DNA of 64,000 bases from NCBI RefSeq assembly GCF_900108295.1, contig NZ_FNWK01000004.1, forward strand, positions 124,001 to 188,000, read 5' to 3'. Each line of letters opens with the position of its first letter. Positions within the stretch are counted from its first letter, which is position 1. The notes beneath the pieces were generated by a model. The model did not search any database, was not told where the DNA came from, and saw nothing but the letters and a program-made list of their open reading frames with translations. Positions 21,230-31,123 of this stretch are shown here, one piece after another. Both the position numbers and the translations under genes were made by a program. This DNA is from Sphingopyxis sp. YR583 (lineage in GTDB: Bacteria; Pseudomonadota; Alphaproteobacteria; Sphingomonadales; Sphingomonadaceae).

Positions 21230-21955
21230 GATCAGCAGCGCGATGTCGGTATCGCGCGACAGGCGGTGGTCGCCGCCCTTGACCAGCGTCACCTGAACAT
21301 CCGTACTCGCGAGCGCGGCCGACAGGCGCAGGCTGATGTCGGACGGCACATCGCCATCCTCTTCCCCGTGGAGCAGGCGCACGGGGCAGGTGAGGGGGAT
21401 TTCGGTGTCGAGCAGCCTATTCGCTTCTCCGGACTGCAAAAAGTCGCGCGTCGTCACATAGGGCTGGTCGCTGTACGGGGTCTCCTCGACCAGCGCACCC
21501 TCGGCAAGGATGATCGCTTTCTCGGTATCGCTGAAACCCCAGTCGGTGAAATCGGGGGCAGCGGCGATCCCGACGAGTCCGGCAACACGCCCCGGCCCGT
21601 CGCGCTGGACGAGCGCCAAGGCGGTGAGCAGCATCAGCCACCCGCCCATCGACGAACCGACGATGACGACAGGCCCTTCGGCCTTCGCATCGATCAGGTC
21701 GAGCACATCGCCGCGCCAGTCGAGCAGATTCTGTTCGGCGAACAATCCGTCCGACAGCCCGCATCCGGCATAATCGAGGAGCAGGCACGCATGACCCTCG
21801 GCCGCCGCCCAGTCGAACAAGGCGGTCGCCTTGCCGCCTGCCATGTCGGACATATAACCCGGCAGGAAGACGATCGTCGGACCTGTGCCCGGCGTATGGC
21901 GATAGGCGAGCCGCGGACGGCCCGAACGGTCGAGATAATCGGCGGCGACGTCCAC
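21200..21955 (-). CDS. Alpha/beta hydrolase
   Basis: 251 residues from a GTG 5 bases after the DUF6356 stop; the longest frame (to 22108) runs through that gene and is unlikely. The nucleophile elbow GSSMGG, the early FLPGYMSDMAGGK and the C-terminal LHGEEDGDVP (Asp) and GGDHRLS (His) give a full Ser-Asp-His triad. Similar to small serine hydrolases annotated as palmitoyl-protein-thioesterase-like (ABHD10), but the substrate is not predictable. Confidence 0.9.
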   Translation of the reverse strand: MDVAADYLDRSGRPRLAYRHTPGTGPTIVFLPGYMSDMAGGKATALFDWAAAEGHACLLLDYAGCGLSDGLFAEQNLLDWRGDVLDLIDAKAEGPVVIVGSSMGGWLMLLTALALVQRDGPGRVAGLVGIAAAPDFTDWGFSDTEKAIILAEGALVEETPYSDQPYVTTRDFLQSGEANRLLDTEIPLTCPVRLLHGEEDGDVPSDISLRLSAALASTDVQVTLVKGGDHRLSRDTDIALLIDTVARIATN

Positions 21956-21960
21956 CGGGG

Positions 21961-22215
21961 TCAGATGACCCAGTCGATCGTGCTCATCTGCATCACGGCC
22001 TGCCCCTTGGCGCGCCGCTTTTCGACCATGATATGATTGAGCCGCTGGATCGTGTCGCTTCCCGTGGTGATGCACCACCCCGGCACGACCGCATGCACGA
22101 GCGCACAAAGGCCGCCATAGATCATCGTGACGCCGAATTTCGACGCGACGCCAAAATGCTCGATGTAATTTTCATCGACGCTCTTGGGGTGGTCGACGAA
22201 CAGGCGCTTGAACAT
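21961..22215 (-). CDS. DUF6356-family small protein
   Basis: 84 residues. Starts MFKRLFVDHPKSVDENYIEH, then a hydrophobic middle (VTMIYGGLCALVHAVVPG) that could span or lie on the membrane, and a basic C terminus. The layout matches a family common in sphingomonads and known only as a domain of unknown function. A strong AAGGAG site precedes the start. Coupled to the hydrolase downstream. Confidence 0.85.
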   Translation of the reverse strand: MFKRLFVDHPKSVDENYIEHFGVASKFGVTMIYGGLCALVHAVVPGWCITTGSDTIQRLNHIMVEKRRAKGQAVMQMSTIDWVI

Positions 22216-22286
22216 GGGGTGGCTCCTTTCCGGCTCGCCGTCGCCCTAGACGTGGACGGTGAGTCCCGCAAGGGCGGCGGGGCATA

Positions 22287-22664
22287 TCATTCGATCAACC
22301 GGCTGGGCCATCCGACGCGAACGAGCGTTTCGTCGGGGTCGGACAGCGCGAACTCATACATGCCCCACGGCTTGTGCGTCGGCGCCTTCTCGCGCTCGAG
22401 GATGGCATCGCGGAACTGTTCAGCCAATTCGGCCACGCGTTCGGTGTAAAGATACAGGCCGAATGGATTCTGCCCCGGTACCAGCCATCCGTCGGGCGCC
22501 TCGTTCGTCAGGTGGAGCTGCCATCCCTTGCCGTCCTCGAGCAGGCGGTAGCTGCCATAGTCGCCGACGACCGACAGGCCGAGCGCCTCATAGAATGCCG
22601 TGCTCGCGTCGATGTTTGTGCAGGGCAGGATCGCGGCGATGCTGTGGGGCGTCGGGGTTGTCAT
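22287..22664 (-). CDS. VOC-family protein B (bleomycin-resistance-like)
   Basis: 125 residues. ILPCTNIDASTAFYEALGL is the first module and MYEFALSDPDETLVRVGWP the last, as in bleomycin-resistance/glyoxalase-like proteins that bind rather than convert ligands. Overlaps the merC-like gene by 4 bases (ATGA), so the two are translated together. Function unknown. Confidence 0.88.
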   Translation of the reverse strand: MTTPTPHSIAAILPCTNIDASTAFYEALGLSVVGDYGSYRLLEDGKGWQLHLTNEAPDGWLVPGQNPFGLYLYTERVAELAEQFRDAILEREKAPTHKPWGMYEFALSDPDETLVRVGWPSRLIE

Positions 22665-23083
22665 GCCGCCAGTCTATGTCCGCCGCCGCGATGGCGCCAG
22701 CGCCAGTTGACGAGGTGCGCGGCGGCCAGTGTGATCGCGCCGATCGATGTGAGCAGCCGGTCGGCGCTCTCGGGATCGGCGGCGGTAATCCATCCCTCAT
22801 GCGCCGACAGACCCAGCGCGAGCAGGCCCAGTCCGACGACTGCCAGCATCGTGGGCGCCAGCCGCCGATGCCGCCGCCAACCATCGCGCATGGCGATGGC
22901 CGCGGCGGGCAGGGCGAGCAGCAATATCGCCGCATGTACGCCCTCGGGCAGGGCGATCCAGCGGCTCAATGCAGGCGCGAGCAGGAGGGCGAGGGGCAGG
23001 GCGAGGCAATGGATCAGGCAGGTGAATGACAGGATGATCCCCGTCAGGTCGGCAAGGCGCGGGCGCGCGGCGGGGAGGCACAT
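22661..23083 (-). CDS. MerC-domain membrane protein
   Basis: 140 residues, four hydrophobic segments. The first contains FTCLIHCLALP with C22 and C26, the Cys pair of MerC-type metal-uptake proteins, here reaching from residue 13 to 40. The rest of a mer operon (merA, merT, merP) is absent, so it is a chromosomal MerC homologue rather than a mercury-resistance gene. First gene of the run; a Fur-box-like palindrome lies 34 bases upstream. Confidence 0.9.
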   Translation of the reverse strand: MCLPAARPRLADLTGIILSFTCLIHCLALPLALLLAPALSRWIALPEGVHAAILLLALPAAAIAMRDGWRRHRRLAPTMLAVVGLGLLALGLSAHEGWITAADPESADRLLTSIGAITLAAAHLVNWRWRHRGGGHRLAA

Positions 23084-23116
23084 GGAGCTTCTTTCGCGAA
23101 AGGGGTTCGTCGTGCC

Positions 23117-23135
23117 AGATAATGATACATTATCT
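23117..23135 (-). promoter_or_regulatory. Fur-family-like operator between merC-like gene and thrS
   Basis: Perfect 8-3-8 palindrome AGATAATGATACATTATCT. It differs from the E. coli Fur box GATAATGATAATCATTATC mainly by two fewer central bases. It lies 34 bases before the MerC-like gene and 95 before thrS. Control by a Fur/Zur-type metal sensor is inferred; the regulator is not in the window. Confidence 0.65.
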
Positions 23136-23230
23136 CATTGCAAGGGTTGTTGTGAATCCGCCCCTTGCCGCCCATATCGCATGCTGGCAAAGGGGCGCTG
23201 TTTTACCCCGCCAGAAAGGCCAGTTTTTCG

Positions 23231-25234
23231 ATGTCCCAGATGATCCGTGTCACCCTTCCCGATGGCTCTGCCCGTGAAGTCGTGCGCGGCACTACCGCGG
23301 CACAGATTGCGGCCGACATCGGACCCGGCCTCGCCAAGGCCGCGCTCGCCGCCAAGATCGACGGCGAACTGCGCGATATCATGCGCCCGCTCGAGGAAGA
23401 CACGAACCTTGCGCTGGTGACGAGCCGCGACGAGGCTGACGCGCTCGAACTCTTCCGCCACGACTATGCGCACGTTCTCGCCGAGGCTGTCCAGAACCTG
23501 TTCCCCGGCACGCAGATCACTTTTGGCCCGTCGACGGGTGACGGCTTCTATTACGACTTCGCGCCGACCGCCGAGCATGGCCCGTTTCGCGACGACGAAC
23601 TGCCGCTGATCGAGGAGGAGATGCGCAAGATCATCGCCGCCGACCTGCCGCTGACGCGCGAAGTGTGGGAGCGCGACAAGCTCATCGCCAAATGGGCGGC
23701 CGAGGGCGAGACGTTCAAGGCCGAATGGGCCGCCGAATTGCCGCAGGGCGAGGAGCTCACCGTCTATCGCAGCGGCGAAGGCTGGATGGACATGTGCCGC
23801 GGCCCGCACCTCGCCTCGACGGGCAAGCTCGACCCCGCCGCGTTCAAGCTGACGCGCGTCTCTGGCGCCTATTGGCGCGGCGACCAGAAGAATGCGCAGC
23901 TCAGCCGCATCTACGGCACCGGCTGGCTCAACAAGAAGCAGCTCGCCGAGCATCTCGTCCGGCTGGAGGAAGCCGCCAAGCGCGACCACCGCAAGATCGG
24001 CCGCGAGATGGACCTGTTCCACCTGCAAGAAGAAGCGCATGGCAGCGTCTTCTGGCACCCCAAGGGGTACCGTATCTATCGCGAGCTTGAGGCCTATATG
24101 CGCCGCGCGATCGACGGCTCGGGCTATCAGGAGGTCAAGACCCCGCAGGTGATGGACGCCAAACAGTGGGAACAATCGGGCCACTGGGGCAAATATCGCG
24201 AGAATATGTTCGTCATCCCCGACGAGGTGCCGAACATCGAGGACGAAGGGCCGATCGTCTCCGACGATGCCGAGTGGATGGCGCTCAAGCCGATGAACTG
24301 CCCGGCGCACGTCCTGATCTTCCGTCAGGGGATGAAGTCGTATCGCGACCTGCCGCTGCGCATGGCCGAAATGGGCTGCTGCCATCGCAACGAGCCGCAT
24401 GGCGCGCTGCACGGCATCATGCGCGTGCGCCAGTTCACGCAGGACGACGGCCATATCTTCTGCCGCGAGGACCAGATCGTCGAGGAAGTACGCGATTTCT
24501 GCGCACTGCTCGACCGCGTCTACAAGCAACTCGGGTTCGAGAAATATGCGGTGAAGCTCGCGCTGCGCCCCGACATGCGTTTCGGCACCGACGAGATGTG
24601 GGACAAGGCCGAACAGGAGCTGCGCGAAGCTGTCCAGCGCGCGGGCATGGCGAACGACGATTATGGCTGGGAAGAATTGCCGGGTGAGGGGGCCTTCTAT
24701 GCGCCCAAGCTCGAATTCCACCTGACCGACGCGATCGGGCGGACGTGGCAGTGCGGGACGATCCAGTCCGACCGCGTGATGCCCGAACGGCTCGATGCGA
24801 GCTACATCGGCGAGGATGGCGAACGCCATCGCCCGGTGATGCTCCACCGCGCGATCCTCGGCACCTATGAGCGCTTCATCGGCATATTGATCGAGCATTT
24901 CGCGGGCCGTTTCCCGACGTGGCTCGCGCCGGTTCAGGCCGTCGTCGCGACGATCGTGTCGGACGCCGATGCTTATGCCAAGGACGCGGTGGCCCAGCTC
25001 ACCGCGGCGGGCATCCGCGCCGAGGTCGACGTGCGGAACGAGAAGATCAACTACAAGGTCCGCGAACACAGCCTCGCGAAAGTCCCCTACCTGCTGGTGG
25101 TCGGCAATCGCGAGGCCGAGGAAGGCACCGTCGCGATCCGCACCCTCGGACAGGACGGCCAGCGGATCATGCCGCTCGCCGAAGCGATCGCGATGCTGAA
25201 GGGTGAAGCGACGCCGCCGGATCTGCGCGATTGA
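23231..25234 (+). CDS. thrS: Threonyl-tRNA synthetase
   Basis: 667 residues, class II. Domains in order: TGS domain (1-60), editing domain with RHDYAH and the zinc-like DMCRGPH, catalytic core with MNCPAH and [16 protein letters not shown], and the C-terminal anticodon-binding domain ([17 protein letters not shown] onward). The frame is open upstream to 23165, but the ATG at 23231 gives the usual start of the TGS domain. The stop is followed 2 bases later by the phosphoesterase gene. Confidence 0.98.
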   Translation: MSQMIRVTLPDGSAREVVRGTTAAQIAADIGPGLAKAALAAKIDGELRDIMRPLEEDTNLALVTSRDEADALELFRHDYAHVLAEAVQNLFPGTQITFGPSTGDGFYYDFAPTAEHGPFRDDELPLIEEEMRKIIAADLPLTREVWERDKLIAKWAAEGETFKAEWAAELPQGEELTVYRSGEGWMDMCRGPHLASTGKLDPAAFKLTRVSGAYWRGDQKNAQLSRIYGTGWLNKKQLAEHLVRLEEAAKRDHRKIGREMDLFHLQEEAHGSVFWHPKGYRIYRELEAYMRRAIDGSGYQEVKTPQVMDAKQWEQSGHWGKYRENMFVIPDEVPNIEDEGPIVSDDAEWMALKPMNCPAHVLIFRQGMKSYRDLPLRMAEMGCCHRNEPHGALHGIMRVRQFTQDDGHIFCREDQIVEEVRDFCALLDRVYKQLGFEKYAVKLALRPDMRFGTDEMWDKAEQELREAVQRAGMANDDYGWEELPGEGAFYAPKLEFHLTDAIGRTWQCGTIQSDRVMPERLDASYIGEDGERHRPVMLHRAILGTYERFIGILIEHFAGRFPTWLAPVQAVVATIVSDADAYAKDAVAQLTAAGIRAEVDVRNEKINYKVREHSLAKVPYLLVVGNREAEEGTVAIRTLGQDGQRIMPLAEAIAMLKGEATPPDLRD

Positions 25235-25236
25235 GC

Positions 25237-26088
25237 ATGACACCGCGGCGGCGTTGGCTGCGCTGGGCGGCGCTCGTTGCGCTGTTCGGCGTCGCATTGC
25301 TTGCCAAAGGCTATTGGAACGCAACCCGCGATCCGGTCGTCCGCACCGCGACGGTTGCGGTTGACGCCTGGCCGGCGGGACAGCCACCGCTCAAGATCCT
25401 GCTGCTCTCGGACACGCACGTCGCGGGCCCCGATATGCCGCCCGCCCGGCTGTCGCGGATCGTCGGCGACCTCAACCGGCTGAAGCCCGACCTCGTGCTG
25501 ATCGCTGGCGATCTCGTCAGCGAACGACGCGGCGCGACGCATATCTACACACCGGCCGAAGTGGTCGCGCCGCTCGGCGGGCTTAAGGCGCCGCTTGGCG
25601 TCATCGTCGCTCCGGGCAACCATGATCACTGGTTCGAGCCCGATGCGTTGCGCGGTGAACTGGAAAAACGCGGCATTCGCGTGCTGCAAAATGAAGCGGT
25701 CAAGCTTGGCCCGCTGATCGTGGGCGGGGTCGACGACGATTATTCGGGGCACGACGATGTGCCGGCGACGTTCGCGGCAATGGACCGGCTCGGTGCGGGC
25801 GTCCCGCTGCTGCTGACGCACAGCCCCGACATCATCCCCGACCTGCCGCGCCCGGTCGCCGCGGTCTTCGCCGGGCACACGCATTGCGGCCAGATCCGTT
25901 TCCCCTTCGTCGGCGCGCTGACCTATGTGTCGCGCTATGGCGACCGCTTTGCCTGCGGCGATATCGACGACAAGGGGCAGCGCGTCTTCGTCGGCGCCGG
26001 CCTCGGGACCAGCCTGATGCCGCTGCGTTTCAACACGCCGCCCGATGCCTGGTTGATAACCCTGCAACCGAAAGCCGCTGCACGATGA
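25237..26088 (+). CDS. Metallophosphoesterase, membrane-anchored (YaeI-like)
   Basis: 283 residues. An N-terminal hydrophobic anchor (LRWAALVALFGVALLAKGYW) is followed by the calcineurin-type metal site in order: LLSDTHVAG, LIAGDLV, GNHDHW, THSPD and GHTHCGQ. The layout matches the YaeI/UDP-diacylglucosamine-type exported phosphoesterases. ATG at 25237 is preferred to TTG at 25231. The end overlaps the next start by 4 bases. Substrate unknown. Confidence 0.93.
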   Translation: MTPRRRWLRWAALVALFGVALLAKGYWNATRDPVVRTATVAVDAWPAGQPPLKILLLSDTHVAGPDMPPARLSRIVGDLNRLKPDLVLIAGDLVSERRGATHIYTPAEVVAPLGGLKAPLGVIVAPGNHDHWFEPDALRGELEKRGIRVLQNEAVKLGPLIVGGVDDDYSGHDDVPATFAAMDRLGAGVPLLLTHSPDIIPDLPRPVAAVFAGHTHCGQIRFPFVGALTYVSRYGDRFACGDIDDKGQRVFVGAGLGTSLMPLRFNTPPDAWLITLQPKAAAR

Positions 26089-26846
26089 CCAGCCTCCAGC
26101 AACTTGTCGGCCTCGCGCCGCTGACCGTCGCGGGCGCGGCGGCAATGACCTTTGGCGCCGCCTATGTGCGTGGGCTGACGGGTTTCGGCATGGCGATCAT
26201 CCTTGTCCCCCTGCTCGGGCTGATCGTCCCGCCGGGCGAGGCGGTGGTGCTCGGCATATTGCTGCAGTTGCTGATCGGGCCGGTGGGGCTAAAGGTCATA
26301 TTGGCCGATGCCGACCGCGGCACGGCGGTCCCGATCGCGCTGCTTGCGATGCTCGCGACCCCGGCGGGCATGGTCGCGCTCCATGCGACGACTCCGGATG
26401 TCGCGCGGCTGCTGATAACCTTGATCGCGGTAGGGGCCTTCATCGCCGTCCTGCTGCCGAAACAGCCCGAGGGACACAAGCCGGGCCGCGTCGCAGTCGC
26501 AGGGACAGGGATCGCGTCGGGCATCCTCACCGGCTTCGCCGCGATGCCGGGGCCGCCGGTTGTGCCCTTCTACCTGCGCCGTCACCTAGAACCCAAGGTC
26601 GCACGCGCGTCGATGATGCTGATCTTCTTCGCGACCGCCATTGCGGGGACGCTCGCCGCCCTGTGGGTCGGCATTGCGACGGCAAGGCTCCTCATCCTGT
26701 CGCTGATCCTCTTCCTGCCGATGTGGTTCGGAAACCGGATTGGCGGACGGCATTTCGGCAGCGTCGCGCCGCATGTGTGGCAGACGATGGTCGCAGTCGT
26801 GCTTGGCGTTGCGGCGATCTCCGCCGTAATACGGATACTCAGCTAA
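26085..26846 (+). CDS. TauE/SafE-family sulfite exporter-like permease
   Basis: 253 residues with about eight hydrophobic segments. The two-fold repeat typical of TauE/SafE is visible: FGAAYVRGLTGFGMAIILVPLL near the start and GIASGILTGFAAMPGPPVVPF in the middle. Such proteins export sulfur-containing or other organic anions; the cargo here is unknown. Starts inside the end of the phosphoesterase gene. Its stop overlaps the facing permease gene by 4 bases (CTAA). Confidence 0.92.
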   Translation: MTSLQQLVGLAPLTVAGAAAMTFGAAYVRGLTGFGMAIILVPLLGLIVPPGEAVVLGILLQLLIGPVGLKVILADADRGTAVPIALLAMLATPAGMVALHATTPDVARLLITLIAVGAFIAVLLPKQPEGHKPGRVAVAGTGIASGILTGFAAMPGPPVVPFYLRRHLEPKVARASMMLIFFATAIAGTLAALWVGIATARLLILSLILFLPMWFGNRIGGRHFGSVAPHVWQTMVAVVLGVAAISAVIRILS

Positions 26847-29344
26847 AGGCTGCGCAGCGCCTGCGCCGGTTTCGCCGAGAGCAAGGGCCAGCTTCCCGCG
26901 ATCCCGATCAGGAACGACAGACCCGCGCCGCCGATCAGCGTCAGCCCGACGATCAGCGGATCGGGCGCGAAGTCGAATTCGAAAAGCTGCGTCACGACAT
27001 ACCAGGCGCCCGCGAGGCCGAGCCCCAGCGCGAGCACAGCAAGAATGCCCGCGAGCACCGCATATTCCGTGCCCTGCGCGCCAAGGATCTGGCCCCTCGT
27101 GGCTCCGAGCAGCTTCAGGATCACGCTGTCGTAAACGCGCCGCTCGCGGCTTGCCGCAATCGCGCCGATCAGCACCGCGATGCCCGCAAGGATCGCGATG
27201 CTTGCCGCCGCCGCGATCGCCTGGCTCATCTGTGTGAGGAGCGTCGTGACCTGCGACACCACATCGCGCACCGCAATCAGCGACGCCGACGGGAAAGCGC
27301 GCGGGATGCTGCGCGACAGGGCGGTTTCGGCCTCGGGCCCAACCGCAACCGTCGCGACCATATTATGCGGCGCGGCGTCGAAGGTGCCGGGCGAAAAGAC
27401 GAGCACATAGTTCAGCCCGAAATTGTCCCAGTTGACGGTGCGGAACGAGGCGACCTTCGCCTGCACCTCGACCCCCAGCACATTGACCGATAGCGTATCG
27501 CCGAGTTTCAGCCCGAGCGACGCCGCAACCTCCTGTTCGACGCTGACCAGCGGCGGCCCCTTGTAATCGGCCGCCCACCATTGGCCGCCGACGAGTTCGC
27601 TGCCGTTGGGCAGGACAGGACTATAGGTCAGCCCCCGGTCGCCGCGCAGCACCCATGCCCCCTCGGGCAGTTCGGCAAGCTCGTCGACGCGCTGCCCGGC
27701 AAATTCGGTGACGCTGCCGCGCAGCGCGGGGATCATGTTGATCTCGGCCTTGGGATCCGCCGCTTTCACCATCGCCTGAAAGCGCGTGGTCTCGGTGCGC
27801 GGCACGTCGAGCACGAAGAAGCTCGGCGCGCGTTGCGGCACGGTCGACCGGATTTCGGACGTGATGCTCGTCTGGATCGCCGCGAGCGTCACGAACAGGG
27901 TGAGCCCGAGTCCGAGCGCCACAACCAGCGCGCCGGTTGCGGCACCGGGGCGGTGCAGGTTCGCGAGCGCAAGGCGGAAGAGCGGGCGTTTGGGCCGCGG
28001 CAGCCGGCTCGCGGTACGCCGCACCAGCCAGCCAAGCCCGACGAGAATGAGGAGCAGGCCGATCGCCGCCCCGATGAAACCGAGCGCGAACAAAGGTTCG
28101 CGCGCGGTGCCGACAGCCAGCGCAATGATCGCCGCGAGCGCCGCCGCGACCGCGATCACCGTCTGCCGGTCGATCCGCGCCGCGCCGCTCACCGTCGCGC
28201 GATAGAGTCCCGCGGCGGGAACATGCCGCGTCGCCGCGAGCGGGGGCAGGGCAAAGGCGATGGCGATCAGCAAGCCATAGGCCGCGCTGACGGCAAGCGG
28301 CAGCGGATAGATGGCAACACCGGGTTTGACTGGCAGCACATCGCCCGCAATCGCGCCGATGATCGCGGGCGCGAGCGCGCCGACGATCAGGCCGGCGACA
28401 ATCGACACAGCCGCAACCGCGAGGATCTGCAGTCCGTAAATGCGCGCCACCGTACCGCTATCGGCGCCCAGCACCTTTAGCGTCGCGAGCCCCGGGCGCT
28501 TGCCCGCGAGATAGCTCGCCACGCCATTGCCGACGCCGATCCCTGCGATCACCAGCGCGGCCAGCCCGACGAGCGACAGGAACTGCCCCATGCGCTCGAT
28601 GAAGCGCCGCGTGCCTGGCGCGCCATTGCTGCTATCGGTGATGTCCCAGCCCGCGTCGGGGAATTCGGCGGTCAGCGCCTTGCCGACGGCTTCGGGGTTC
28701 GCGCTGCCCGGCAGGCGAACACGATATTTGCTCTCGTACAGGCTACCCGGCTGGATCAGCTGCGTTGCGGGGAGGTCGGCAAGCCCGATGATCGCGACGG
28801 GGCCGAGGGTGAAGCCTTCGCCCAAGCGGTCGGGTTCCTCAGCGATCACGCCGTCGATCAGGAAGCTGGTCTCGCCGAACTTCACGCGTTCGCCGACCTT
28901 CAGGCCCAGCCGGGAGACGAGATCCTTGCCGATCCAGATACCGCCCGGCGGCGGCGGACCTTTACGCGCGCCGTTCTCCAGCCGCATCGTGCCATAGAGC
29001 GGGTAAGCGCCATCGACCGCCTTGAGTTCCGACAGCAAGGCTTCGCCATCGGGATCGTTCGCCATCGCGCGCAGCCGCACGGTGGCCGAGGGCGTACCGA
29101 CGCGACGGAAGCCCGCCATTTCTTCGGCCGTGGCTTCGCGCTGTGGCAGGCTGAATTCGACATCGCCGCCGAGGATCGTCTGCCCGCGTACTTCGAGTTC
29201 GGACGTGATACCGCGCGTCAGGCTGCCGATCGCCGCGAGCGTCGCGACGCCGAGGAAAAGACAGACGGCGAGGAGGCGAAGCCCGCGGATGCGCGTCGCA
29301 AGGTCGCGGCGCGCGATCCGCCAGAGCGTGGTGAGCGGAAGCAT
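26843..29344 (-). CDS. ybbP: ABC transporter permease, FtsX-like, YbbP type
   Basis: 833 residues. An N-terminal membrane segment, a large periplasmic domain, a central set of membrane segments, a second periplasmic domain and a C-terminal FtsX-like core (MSQAIAAAASIAILAGIAVLIG and later LGATRGQILG). This doubled MacB/FtsX layout and size match YbbP. It directly follows its ATPase gene with no gap, and tesA diverges beyond that, the same order as in E. coli. Such pumps handle lipids or lipoproteins; cargo unproven. Confidence 0.92.
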   Translation of the reverse strand: MLPLTTLWRIARRDLATRIRGLRLLAVCLFLGVATLAAIGSLTRGITSELEVRGQTILGGDVEFSLPQREATAEEMAGFRRVGTPSATVRLRAMANDPDGEALLSELKAVDGAYPLYGTMRLENGARKGPPPPGGIWIGKDLVSRLGLKVGERVKFGETSFLIDGVIAEEPDRLGEGFTLGPVAIIGLADLPATQLIQPGSLYESKYRVRLPGSANPEAVGKALTAEFPDAGWDITDSSNGAPGTRRFIERMGQFLSLVGLAALVIAGIGVGNGVASYLAGKRPGLATLKVLGADSGTVARIYGLQILAVAAVSIVAGLIVGALAPAIIGAIAGDVLPVKPGVAIYPLPLAVSAAYGLLIAIAFALPPLAATRHVPAAGLYRATVSGAARIDRQTVIAVAAALAAIIALAVGTAREPLFALGFIGAAIGLLLILVGLGWLVRRTASRLPRPKRPLFRLALANLHRPGAATGALVVALGLGLTLFVTLAAIQTSITSEIRSTVPQRAPSFFVLDVPRTETTRFQAMVKAADPKAEINMIPALRGSVTEFAGQRVDELAELPEGAWVLRGDRGLTYSPVLPNGSELVGGQWWAADYKGPPLVSVEQEVAASLGLKLGDTLSVNVLGVEVQAKVASFRTVNWDNFGLNYVLVFSPGTFDAAPHNMVATVAVGPEAETALSRSIPRAFPSASLIAVRDVVSQVTTLLTQMSQAIAAAASIAILAGIAVLIGAIAASRERRVYDSVILKLLGATRGQILGAQGTEYAVLAGILAVLALGLGLAGAWYVVTQLFEFDFAPDPLIVGLTLIGGAGLSFLIGIAGSWPLLSAKPAQALRSL

Positions 29345-30046
29345 TCAGGCGGCCCGCTCTTCGATCTTGCCGTCGTGCATCACGACGACGCGGTCGCAAT
29401 GCTCCGCGAGTTCGGGGTCGTGGGTGATGATGAGCAAAGTCGCGCCGAGTGCTGCGCGGCGTGCGAAAATCAGCTCGATGATCGACTGGCCGGTTGCGGT
29501 GTCGAGATTGCCCGTCGGTTCGTCGGCAAAGATGATCGCGGGCGAGCTTGCCATCGCGCGCGCAATGGCGACGCGCTGTTGCTCGCCGCCCGAAAGCTGT
29601 GCGGGATAGTGGGTGAGACGGTGTCCGAGCCCCACGGCTTCGAGTTCGGCGGCGGCACGGCCGAAGGGATCGGCGATGCCTGCAAGTTCCAGCGGCACCG
29701 CGACATTCTCCAGCGCGGTCATCGTCGGGAGCAGGTGAAAGGCCTGGAGCACGATGCCGATCCGCCCGCGCCGGGCACGCGCCAGATCGTCCTCGTCCAT
29801 TGTTGCAAAATCGAGCCCCGCGACACTGATGCTGCCGCCATTCGCGCGTTCGAGTCCGGCCAGCACCGCCATCAGCGAGCTTTTGCCCGATCCCGACGGC
29901 CCGAGCAGCGCGACCGAGGTGCCTGCGGGAACCTCCAGATCGACGCCGCGCAAAATTTCGACAGGGGCCTTGTCGCTTCCGAGCGTGAGCGTCACATTAT
30001 GGGCGGCGATCGCCAGGTCTGGCGAAGGTCGAGGCGCGTCGGTCAA
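29345..30046 (-). CDS. ybbA: ABC transporter ATP-binding protein, YbbA/LolD type
   Basis: 233 residues from a TTG start; ATG codons further up would run deep into the divergent tesA-like gene. Walker A GPSGSGKSS at 49-57, signature LSGGEQQRVAIARA, Walker B IIFADEPTGNLD, as in the LolD/MacB/YbbA group. Abuts the permease gene. The start codon is uncertain because upstream space is only 16 bases to the divergent start. Confidence 0.9.
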   Translation of the reverse strand: MTDAPRPSPDLAIAAHNVTLTLGSDKAPVEILRGVDLEVPAGTSVALLGPSGSGKSSLMAVLAGLERANGGSISVAGLDFATMDEDDLARARRGRIGIVLQAFHLLPTMTALENVAVPLELAGIADPFGRAAAELEAVGLGHRLTHYPAQLSGGEQQRVAIARAMASSPAIIFADEPTGNLDTATGQSIIELIFARRAALGATLLIITHDPELAEHCDRVVVMHDGKIEERAA

Positions 30047-30062
30047 GAAGGGACCCTTTGAA

Positions 30063-30776
30063 ATGAGAACGGCCGGATGGCGCTCTTTGTTGTTATATGG
30101 TTGCGCAATTGCGCTTTGCCAACCGCTTGCGGCGTGCGGATCGGCGGAAAACCCGCCGGCTTCGACCAATGACAAGGTTGCGGCGAAAGCGGCGCCCGTC
30201 ATTCCCGCCGACGCGCCGCTCGTCATCGCCTTCGGCGACTCGCTCTACGCCGGCTACCAGCTTGGTCCGAAGGAAGGGCTCGCGCCGCAATTGCAGGCCG
30301 CGCTTGCCGAGGACGGCGTCGTCGCGCGCGTGCAGAATGCGGGCGTCTCGGGCGACACCACCGCCGCGGGGCGCCAGCGCCTGACCTATGTGCTCGACAA
30401 TGCGAAGGCGAAGCCCGCGCTCGTCGTGCTCGGGCTTGGCGGCAACGACATGCTGCGCGGTATCGGCCCCGACCAGACGCGCGCCAATCTCGACGCGATG
30501 CTCGCCGAACTGAAAAAGCGCAAAATTCCCGTGCTGCTCACTGGCATGATGGCCGCGCCCAATCTGGGCAGCGACTATGCCGGCAAGTTCAATCCCATCT
30601 ATCCCGAACTCGCGTCGAAATATGAAGCGAGCTTCTATCCCTTCATCCTCGACAATGTCGTCACCGACAAGGCGCTGATGCTCGGCGACAATCTCCATCC
30701 CAATGCCAAGGGGGTGAAAGTGGTAGTCGAAGGATTGGCGCCGCTCGTCGAACAGGCATTGCCGAACGCGGGCTAG
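30063..30776 (+). CDS. tesA: Arylesterase / lysophospholipase L1-like (TesA type)
   Basis: 237 residues. Signal sequence with a lipobox-like LAACG, so it is probably in the periplasm or a lipoprotein. SGNH-hydrolase blocks: [12 protein letters not shown] (Ser), [17 protein letters not shown] (Asn) and DNLHPNAKG (Asp-His). AAGAAGGGA precedes the ATG. Divergent from ybbA by 16 bases, repeating the gamma-proteobacterial arrangement. The stop overlaps the facing YnfA gene by 4 bases (CTAG). Confidence 0.94.
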   Translation: MRTAGWRSLLLYGCAIALCQPLAACGSAENPPASTNDKVAAKAAPVIPADAPLVIAFGDSLYAGYQLGPKEGLAPQLQAALAEDGVVARVQNAGVSGDTTAAGRQRLTYVLDNAKAKPALVVLGLGGNDMLRGIGPDQTRANLDAMLAELKKRKIPVLLTGMMAAPNLGSDYAGKFNPIYPELASKYEASFYPFILDNVVTDKALMLGDNLHPNAKGVKVVVEGLAPLVEQALPNAG

Positions 30777-31096
30777 CTCCCCCGCGGCCCGAACAAGATG
30801 ATCGCCGCGCCGCCGAGGCACACGGCGGCGCCGATCAGATCCCAGCGATCGGGCTTCGCGCCTTCGACCGCCCACATCCAGATCAGCGCCGAGACGATAT
30901 AGACGCCGCCATAAGCGGCATAAGTGCGTCCCGCGTGCTCGGCGTCGACTAGGGTGAGCAGCCAGGCGAACAGCGCCAGCGACGCCATGCCCGGCACCAC
31001 CCACCAGATGGACTTATCCAGCCGCAGCCACGCCCAAAAGGCGAAGCAGCCCGCGATTTCGGCCAGCGCCGCCCCGATATAAGCCAATGCCGTCAT
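30773..31096 (-). CDS. YnfA/UPF0060-family small membrane protein
   Basis: 107 residues with four predicted membrane helices. [21 protein letters not shown] at the start, [17 protein letters not shown] and the [17 protein letters not shown] end are characteristic of UPF0060. The family resembles small multidrug-resistance proteins in fold, and a transport role has been suggested for some members. It begins downstream of the OMP terminator. Confidence 0.93.
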   Translation of the reverse strand: MTALAYIGAALAEIAGCFAFWAWLRLDKSIWWVVPGMASLALFAWLLTLVDAEHAGRTYAAYGGVYIVSALIWMWAVEGAKPDRWDLIGAAVCLGGAAIILFGPRGS

Positions 31097-31123
31097 CGCC
31101 CCACCGTGGCCGGATCGCGGGCA

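Noticed and set aside
22661..23083. A mercury-resistance operon
   Set aside because: Only a MerC-type protein is present; merA, merT, merP and merR are absent.
23117..23135. Reading the MerC palindrome as a Zur box
   Set aside because: The spacing and centre fit a Fur-type GATAATGAT...ATTATC site better than the Zur pattern GTTATA-N-TATAAC; a specific sensor cannot be assigned.
22374..25387. Long frames in other phases across the VOC/MerC region and thrS
   Set aside because: They lie opposite or out of frame to well-supported genes and lack family features.
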